This document shows, in pieces, positions 58,697 to 64,000 of a stretch of 64,000 nucleotides of DNA (its first letter is position 1; each line of letters opens with the position of its first letter). The stretch spans positions 14,879,352 through 14,943,351 of the forward strand of contig OY743171.1 of the NCBI GenBank assembly GCA_963555705.1. Reading direction: 5' to 3'. This stretch comes from Ligustrum vulgare (taxonomy: Eukaryota > Streptophyta > Magnoliopsida > Lamiales > Oleaceae). Made by a program: the position numbers and the translations under genes. The notes under the pieces are model-generated. The model was not told the DNA's origin, did no database searches, and saw only the letters and a list, made by a program, of their open reading frames with translations.

Positions 58697-58873
58697 ATTT
58701 TTGAAGAAATTGGACTTACGGACGTAACTAATATTAATCAAGGCCGTAACGCAGCCTCGGATCAAAAACAGGAATTTCAGAATTAAGGCTTACGGCCGTA
58801 AAAAGAGTCTCACGACCGTAACGGTGAAATAGAATGAGTCTTACGGCCGTAAGGGAGTTAGTCACGGCCGTAA
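58641..58873 (+). repeat. Eight ACGGCCGT dyads in four doublets
   Basis: Palindromes ACGGCCGT or one-base variants are centred near 58646, 58668, 58721, 58743, 58795, 58815, 58846 and 58867. Within doublets the spacing is 22, 22, 20 and 21 bp. The first member is TTACGGCCGTA-like and the second CACGGCCGTAA-like. Confidence 0.85.
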
Positions 58874-60277
58874 ATTCATATACGCGTGATTTTAGGGTTT
58901 TAATTATTTCCTTAATTTTTTGGTATTTGTTTCCTTGTTTAATTAAAACTCTTAAACCTAGTTTTGACCCTATTTATAGGGATGTAATTTTCATTATTCA
59001 TTAGACAACTTTGATAATATAATTGAGAGGCTATTTTGCTTTCATATTCTTATTCTTCATTGAATAAAATCCGAACTTGCAAGTTAATCTTGTTTGTTCA
59101 AATCTTGGGTAAGATTTATTTTCATTGTGATCAAGAGGTCAGCATATCTATTGATTGTGTTGGTTGCTTGGTTCAATTAATTTGAATCAATCTCTAAATC
59201 GTGGTTCTTTGGCGTTCTTGGGTCGATTCCAATAATTTGTGGGTTGCGTAGCTACAATTGCTACGTGGTTTGCATCAGAATGTTTGTTGGGAACTATTGA
59301 GCTTTCCTTGATCAACTTTATGTGATGCTTATGGGTTTTGCAGATTTCTACTCTTGTTTCAAAGAATTTTCATAATTGATTTTAAGGGGCTTTGAGACTT
59401 TAGTATTTTTAAGGGGCTTTGCGAAAGCATTTCATGGTGTGCAATGTGGAACATAGGACTAGGATTATTTTGAGACTAACTAGAAGTCCATTTCAATTTA
59501 TTAATATTTGTCTTAATTCATATGAGCATGAATCAAATCTAAAATTTTATACTGATGATTTATCTTTTATTTGTTGAGAAAGCTTTGTTATGGTGTTCTG
59601 AATTTCGGGAAAAAAGCTATTCAAAAACTGTTGGAGAAGCTAAATACTCCACATCAAATGTCACTCATAGTGTCTGCTTTAAGCCTGGGTGCTATTGCCA
59701 AGTTAGACTTCTAATTTTGTCAATTTGTTATATTATAGATTTTTAAGATGGTTTACAGTTTATAATTAATGAGCATATTGTTGCGTTTTTACATTCTTTT
59801 GAATTATTGTATTAGTTTCCTTAAGGTTTATGCCTTGCTTCCGGTACTAATGAACTTCTTTAAATACTGAGTAGGCAAGAATCATAGTGTTTGATGTTGC
59901 TATGTGATGGTATACAGATTATACACGTACAATTTGAGAAAAACTCTTCAGGTATCGATATTCCAAAAGAAAAATGAAACTATGGGAAAAATCAATAAAC
60001 TATAACCATAGGCACATTAGTAAAGTAAGGAAAAATTATTTCAACTGCTTCACATTGGTATACATCGGAGAAACTTTTGAAAAATCGTGGCAGAAGGGGA
60101 GGTATTTGCATTATAATCTTGAAAAGTATGATTCATGCACCATGAAAGATTTATATATCTTGAATAGTTTATAAAAGATTTGCTTTTGTTTTATTTATGA
60201 TTGATTCTTTTCCAATTATGAGCTCTAATTGTATCATAGTATTCGTAAGCTTTATGACATCAATTTTGATGTTTCAG

Positions 60278-60412
60278 GAGTCCACTTTAAAGAGGCACTG
60301 TTTGTGCCCAACCTATCACTGTATAACAAAGTAGGGGCCGATGCATCACCTCGAGATGATTATCAAATTGATATGTCATGCCAGTTGACCCTCCAAAGAA
60401 TATGGGAAAAAG
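60278..60412 (+). other. Candidate captured exon of unknown gene
   Basis: A 135-bp open segment is bounded by TTTCAG and AAG/GTATTG, phase 1 at both ends. It encodes FKEALFVPNLSLYNKVGADA, then SPRDDYQIDMSCQLTLQRIW, a non-repetitive sequence with ordinary amino-acid composition. I do not recognise the protein. A second possible piece lies at 59974-60174 (YIGETFEKSWQKGRYLHYNL). Host-gene capture by the surrounding CACTA is an inference. Confidence 0.4.
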
Positions 60413-60830
60413 GTATTGCTTTTTTGGTTTTTTTTAAGTTTATTTTATTGTAAATGCGCTTCCAGTCATATAATTGTTTTACAGTGACTTGTTTGATCCA
60501 ATTTATTACCCATATGTTGTCAGACTTTATTGGGGGGTTTTATTTTTCTTGTTACCTTTTTCGTACACAATGAGGGGATCTATTGTGTATTTAAGATTTG
60601 GATAGTCTGTTAAGGAAATGAACCCCCATTCCCCCCAAGTTAGAATGTCTTTTTTGCATAGTCCCTCTCCAATTGTGTTGGCGGATTCCAAATTCATCTT
60701 CCAGCTATGACTAGAACTTAAAAATCTTGATGCTTGTCTTATTGATACTTTACACAGGGTCTCAACTCTGTGACTGGCTAAGTTCACTACTAGAAATGAC
60801 TCATAATACAATGTTGCTTCTCCTCTTAGT

Positions 60831-61134
60831 GGAAAATTACTTTTTGATATGATTAGTTTAAAAATAAATGGCATCGAATCTCTTATGGGTAATATTGAGA
60901 ATATAATGGGAATGAATTAGAAGATTTTCTAAAATTCCAGTTCAGAGAAATGTGTACACATTTTGTTTATACCATCAGTATAGGAAAATTACTTTTTGAT
61001 ATGGTTAGTTTAAAAATAAATGGCATCGAATCTCTTATGTGTAATATTGAGAATATAATGGGAATGAATCAGAAGATTTTCTAAAATTCCAGTTCAGAGC
61101 AGTGTGTACACATTTTGTTTGTACCATCAGTATC
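60831..61134 (+). repeat. 152-bp direct tandem duplication
   Basis: GGAAAATTACTTTTTGATAT starts at 60831 and again at 60983, and the two units agree at nearly every position up to CCATCAGTAT. Only a few substitutions are seen, so the duplication is recent. A CACTACTAGAAATGAC sequence lies just before it (60786). Confidence 0.9.
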
Positions 61135-61912
61135 TACTTGAGAACTAAATGAGTTATAATTTGCATAATTGATTGGACATTCTTCTATATTTGCTTTTAT
61201 CTTCTGAAATACTATTGAGTGGGGTTTGCATGAAATGTCAAATTTATCAAACATTTGGATCGGAGACGTGGACGCTAAAATATTTGTTGTTTTAGATATT
61301 TTGTCATTATTTTTATGGTATATTGTGTTAAATATCATAATGAATTTTTCTGAATGGTTATTGGAAAAGATATAATATAATAAGGTACAAAGGTATATTT
61401 CGTATCCTTTCCAAGTCTCCTATTGATGTTAAATGTTTTTGGACTACTATATCATACCCTTGTCCAAATCTAATGGTCTAATATTATTTTGTCAGTTTTT
61501 CTCTATTGCACGGTGTTTCCTTACAATTTGGAGCTGGTAGTTTGAGGGATTATTCCTTGATCCTGCATTATGTGGATTTGAAGTCATCAGCAGAAACATT
61601 GATAGTTACTTTCTTCTTTAGTTTGTTTGAACCAGTAATAGCAATGTGTATAAATCACATGGCCTGTAAATTTACATGTTTTGCAGTTCAATATCTGTCA
61701 TATTCATTTGTCATTTGATTTGAAGCCATACTCTACGGTTGAAATCTACTAAAGAAAAATGATATACTAGACTACTAGTAAATGTCTAATGGGTTGTGTT
61801 GTGTTATTTTGTTGGATGAGATGCTTGCTGAAGTTGATGAACATCTAAAAGAGAGGGCAAATGTGCAATAACTTCCAGATAATACTCCTTTGGAGGAGAT
61901 CCCTGTCGATGA

Positions 61913-61914
<2 letters not shown>

Positions 61915-61951
<37 letters not shown>
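61915..61951 (+). repeat. Poly(T) tract, 37 bp
   Basis: An uninterrupted T run inside CACTA #4. It may be the poly(A) of a minus-strand retroposed sequence or slippage; nothing else supports a retroposon here. Confidence 0.9.
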
Positions 61952-61955
<4 letters not shown>

Positions 61956-63159
61956 ATTGGATATAGAAAGTAAGAAGGAATGTTTGCTATATTGGATGAT
62001 TTTCATTTATATTTTGGTATATTATTATTTCTGGTTCAAATATTGTTTGATACTAATTAAATGTCTAATTAGTTTAATTTATTGTCTTTTTACATCTTTA
62101 TTTCTTTTTCAATAAGGTTAACAAAAATTATATAATATACATTAAAAAAAAAATATTTAAAGGATTCAAATTGTCCCTACAAATTATATTATTATTGAGG
62201 TAAATAATATATTTTGTCCATAAATATGTTTCCACACAAATATTTTTGTAGGGAAGTGTACGACTAAGTCTATAAATTTTTTTCGATACAAAATTTTTTT
62301 GTAGGAAAAGATACGATTTAATTTTTATCTTGTACCCACAAAATTTGTGTTGTAGGTCAAACTAACTTTGGGAGACAAATGATTTTGTTGGGAAATAACT
62401 TAAGCGACAAATTGTATTTGTCTCCAAAGTGTTTGTAGGGAGAAACTTTAGCACACAAAATTTAAATCTTTGTCATCTAATATCTTTCCCCACGATGTTT
62501 GCGCTACAAATGGCACTACAAATTTTTTTTGTCTCGAAAAGCTTTTCCCTACAAATAAGAATCTTTCCCTATAAAATTAATTTGTATGTGGAATATAAAT
62601 TTCTTGTAGTGAAAACAAGAACCAATGTTTGCGAACACCACGAGGGCTTTTTAATTCCTTGATACGATGTGTTGTTCTTGAAGAATAAGAAAATAAATTC
62701 CTCACTTTTCTAGAGAAAACACTCAAATTAATTTAATAATATCAAAACATTAGTCTTTTACAATGATGAAAATTGATAATATAATGGAGGAAAAACGACA
62801 AACAACTAATGGGCCTCCATAATAGTCTTGGGTGGACTAAAATAATTAAAATGGAAAATAGACAAAATTCATAAAACCCTGATTTGATAGAGCCACGATA
62901 TCGTGTGGGTATATTTCGCACGATCGCGTGGAAGGGTTAATTTACTCACGGGTCACTATTTTGACATGATTCGCGATTCCCCTCTACTACACCATGCGAT
63001 CGTGTAGTTGAAATCTTACTCCTTCGTCCATTTGAATTGCATTGGTCCAATTTGATCCTTGACTCGAGTCCAAAATGAAACCTTCTCATTTTTCCCTCGA
63101 GATTACTGCTGCACCCATGGTAAATTGATCTCTCCTTTGACTTCCTTCCTTGGATCACA

Positions 63160-63300
63160 TTACTTCTTCCCCCAACACTAAGTATTGTTCTCAATGGTGA
63201 GTAATGCTTTCGAGGACTTTGAGGTTGATCTTTCTCTTGATTTGGTGGATCAAGTGCAAATTTTCCCTGAGCATTGACTTGAAGCAAAGAATACAACTTA
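63160..63300 (-). pseudogene. Gypsy polyprotein end before LTR B
   Basis: The minus strand encodes QVNAQGKFALDPPNQEKDQP and RKHYSPLRTILSVGGR, hydrophilic and Pro-rich, running into the polypurine tract at the LTR B start. By position it is the end of a polyprotein. I could not identify a domain. Confidence 0.35.
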
Positions 63301-64000
63301 TCAGATGAGTGAACATCAAATTATATAATACCTTTTTGATACATTAAAATTGCAAGAAGAGCGCGTTGTTGTTAAGTTATGGAGTCTAATTAACGTCAAG
63401 CATAATTATTGTCATCGTAGGGGTTGGAAAATGGTAGGAAGCTCTCCCTCCTGAGGGTAGGGGGCCGAGCCTCCTAGATAAAATTCCTAGTTAAGAACTG
63501 TTTAACAGATTGTGTTATTGTAAAGTTCTATTATAGAATTGGAGTCCTTTTGTAATTCGGATTCGTCCCTATTCAATCTTAAAAATAAGGCGCAATACTA
63601 AAGCTTTTATCATACACCAAAACAGAGAGAAAAAGAGAAGATACATGTGCATTTTCTTTTGTAAAACATTTTTTTTCATTATAGTGAGTTCCTACAGCAA
63701 CAAAAGATAACGAAGTCTTACATTGAGGTGAACTTTATATATAAATCCTGTGTTTCTTGATTGATTTTTTTTTCTTGATATTAATTGCTTTCGATACAGT
63801 AGAATTAGGGTTCCTAAATCTCAACAGTTTTGGCTTATAGAATTTGAATCATTAATTCCATCCATAATCCCCTTGATGTTGAGTTTGTATATTTTTATAA
63901 TTCTCTTATAGAATATTGGGAAATCTATTTCAGAGAGGTAATCTCACATTCCGGTTTAGAGTAGATTATGACGTCAGATGATGATGTTACTCAACCGATG
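63301..64000. other. Unassigned sequence
   Basis: No gene or repeat recognised. GGTAGGAAGCTCTCCCTCCT and GAGGGTAGGGGGCCGAGCCTCC near 63435-63475 are GC-rich and partly palindromic. AGAGAGAAAAAGAGAAGATA near 63625 resembles LTR untranslated sequence, but no boundaries were found. Confidence 0.4.

Larger units (their letters stand above)
57692..62611 (+). mobile_element. CACTA element #4 (4920 bp), TSD AAA, gene-fragment carrier
   Basis: Starts CACTACAAGAAAATTAG at 57692 and ends ATTTCTTGTAGTG at 62611, flanked by AAA at 57689-57691 and AAA at 62612-62614. Subterminal units around TACAAAATTTxxxGTAGGGA occur at both ends (57715-58020 and 62170-62600). No transposase is recognised, so it is non-autonomous. 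The interior holds a gypsy pol end and LTR-like sequence (58376-59100), exon-like fragments (59970-60412) and a T-run. Confidence 0.8.
57672..63159 (-). repeat. LTR B of the chromovirus-like gypsy family, interrupted by CACTA #4
   Basis: On the minus strand it starts TGTGATCC at 63159, after a purine tract (GTTGGGGGAAGAAGTAA, 63160-63176), continues to 62612, and resumes left of the CACTA element at 57691 (GCATCTTCAATTTATTG). LTR A has the matching uninterrupted stretch near 49385-49410. It carries CACGATCGCG-like motifs near 62920. Confidence 0.65.

Noticed and set aside
57672..63159. LTR B as the 5' LTR of the gag-protease fragment at 50265-54542, making one big gypsy element
   Set aside because: LTR B is preceded by a purine tract and polyprotein-like tail, as a 3' LTR should be, so a simple two-LTR element is not supported.

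Overview
The window is nuclear DNA of a flowering plant, probably a eudicot, from a transposon-rich interval. The evidence is nested LTR retrotransposons of typical plant lineages (Athila, Tat, Copia), CACTA (En/Spm) elements with TNP2-type transposases, a Helitron, a MITE, Cassandra-like 5S-bearing repeats, and one intron-containing plant gene. No prokaryotic gene, CRISPR array or operon is seen. The only convincing intact cellular gene is a four-exon, minus-strand 1-aminocyclopropane-1-carboxylate synthase (46850-48418, ACS7-like, type III). It would catalyse the committed step of ethylene synthesis.

Layout, left to right. 1-1180: 5' end of a CACTA element (TNP2 start on the minus strand), inserted in the gag of a minus-strand Athila-like element (1181-3664). 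3665-34749: remains of one plus-strand Tat element (protease 3665-4083, protease/RT 15265-17504, 3' repeats 29324-30448, antisense accessory ORF 30449-33170, 3' LTR 34010-34749). It is split by a plus-strand Athila-like element (4084-15264), by a pair of 5S-rRNA-like Cassandra-type repeats (about 15668-16290) and by an 11.8 kb minus-strand CACTA element (about 17505-29323) carrying TNP2 and TNPA-like genes plus a very G-rich tandem array.

34788-46321: one minus-strand Copia element bounded by a perfect AAATC target duplication. It is itself broken by a second Tat LTR and a third Athila-like fragment (38649 to about 43545). Its 5' LTR carries a Helitron (44470-46135), which in turn contains a MITE (44677-45170). 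46322-49000: host sequence with the ACC synthase gene. 49370-63300: a minus-strand chromovirus-like gypsy gag-protease fragment and two related LTRs, interrupted by two solo LTRs with target duplications (51394-54399, CCCTG; 54638-56438, GTCGT), by a CACTA end (54543 on) and by a small CACTA element with TSD AAA (57692-62611). The last carries a captured gypsy fragment and possible captured exons. 63300-64000 holds nothing I recognise.

Almost all transposon genes are broken by stops and frameshifts, many of them TGG to TGA/TAG or CAG/CAA to TAG/TAA, as expected from deamination of methylated DNA. The main value of the window is as a dated stratigraphy: within-window paralogues supply empty-site or uninterrupted comparisons for several insertions. 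Family assignments rest on recognising protein motifs by eye, not on a database search.
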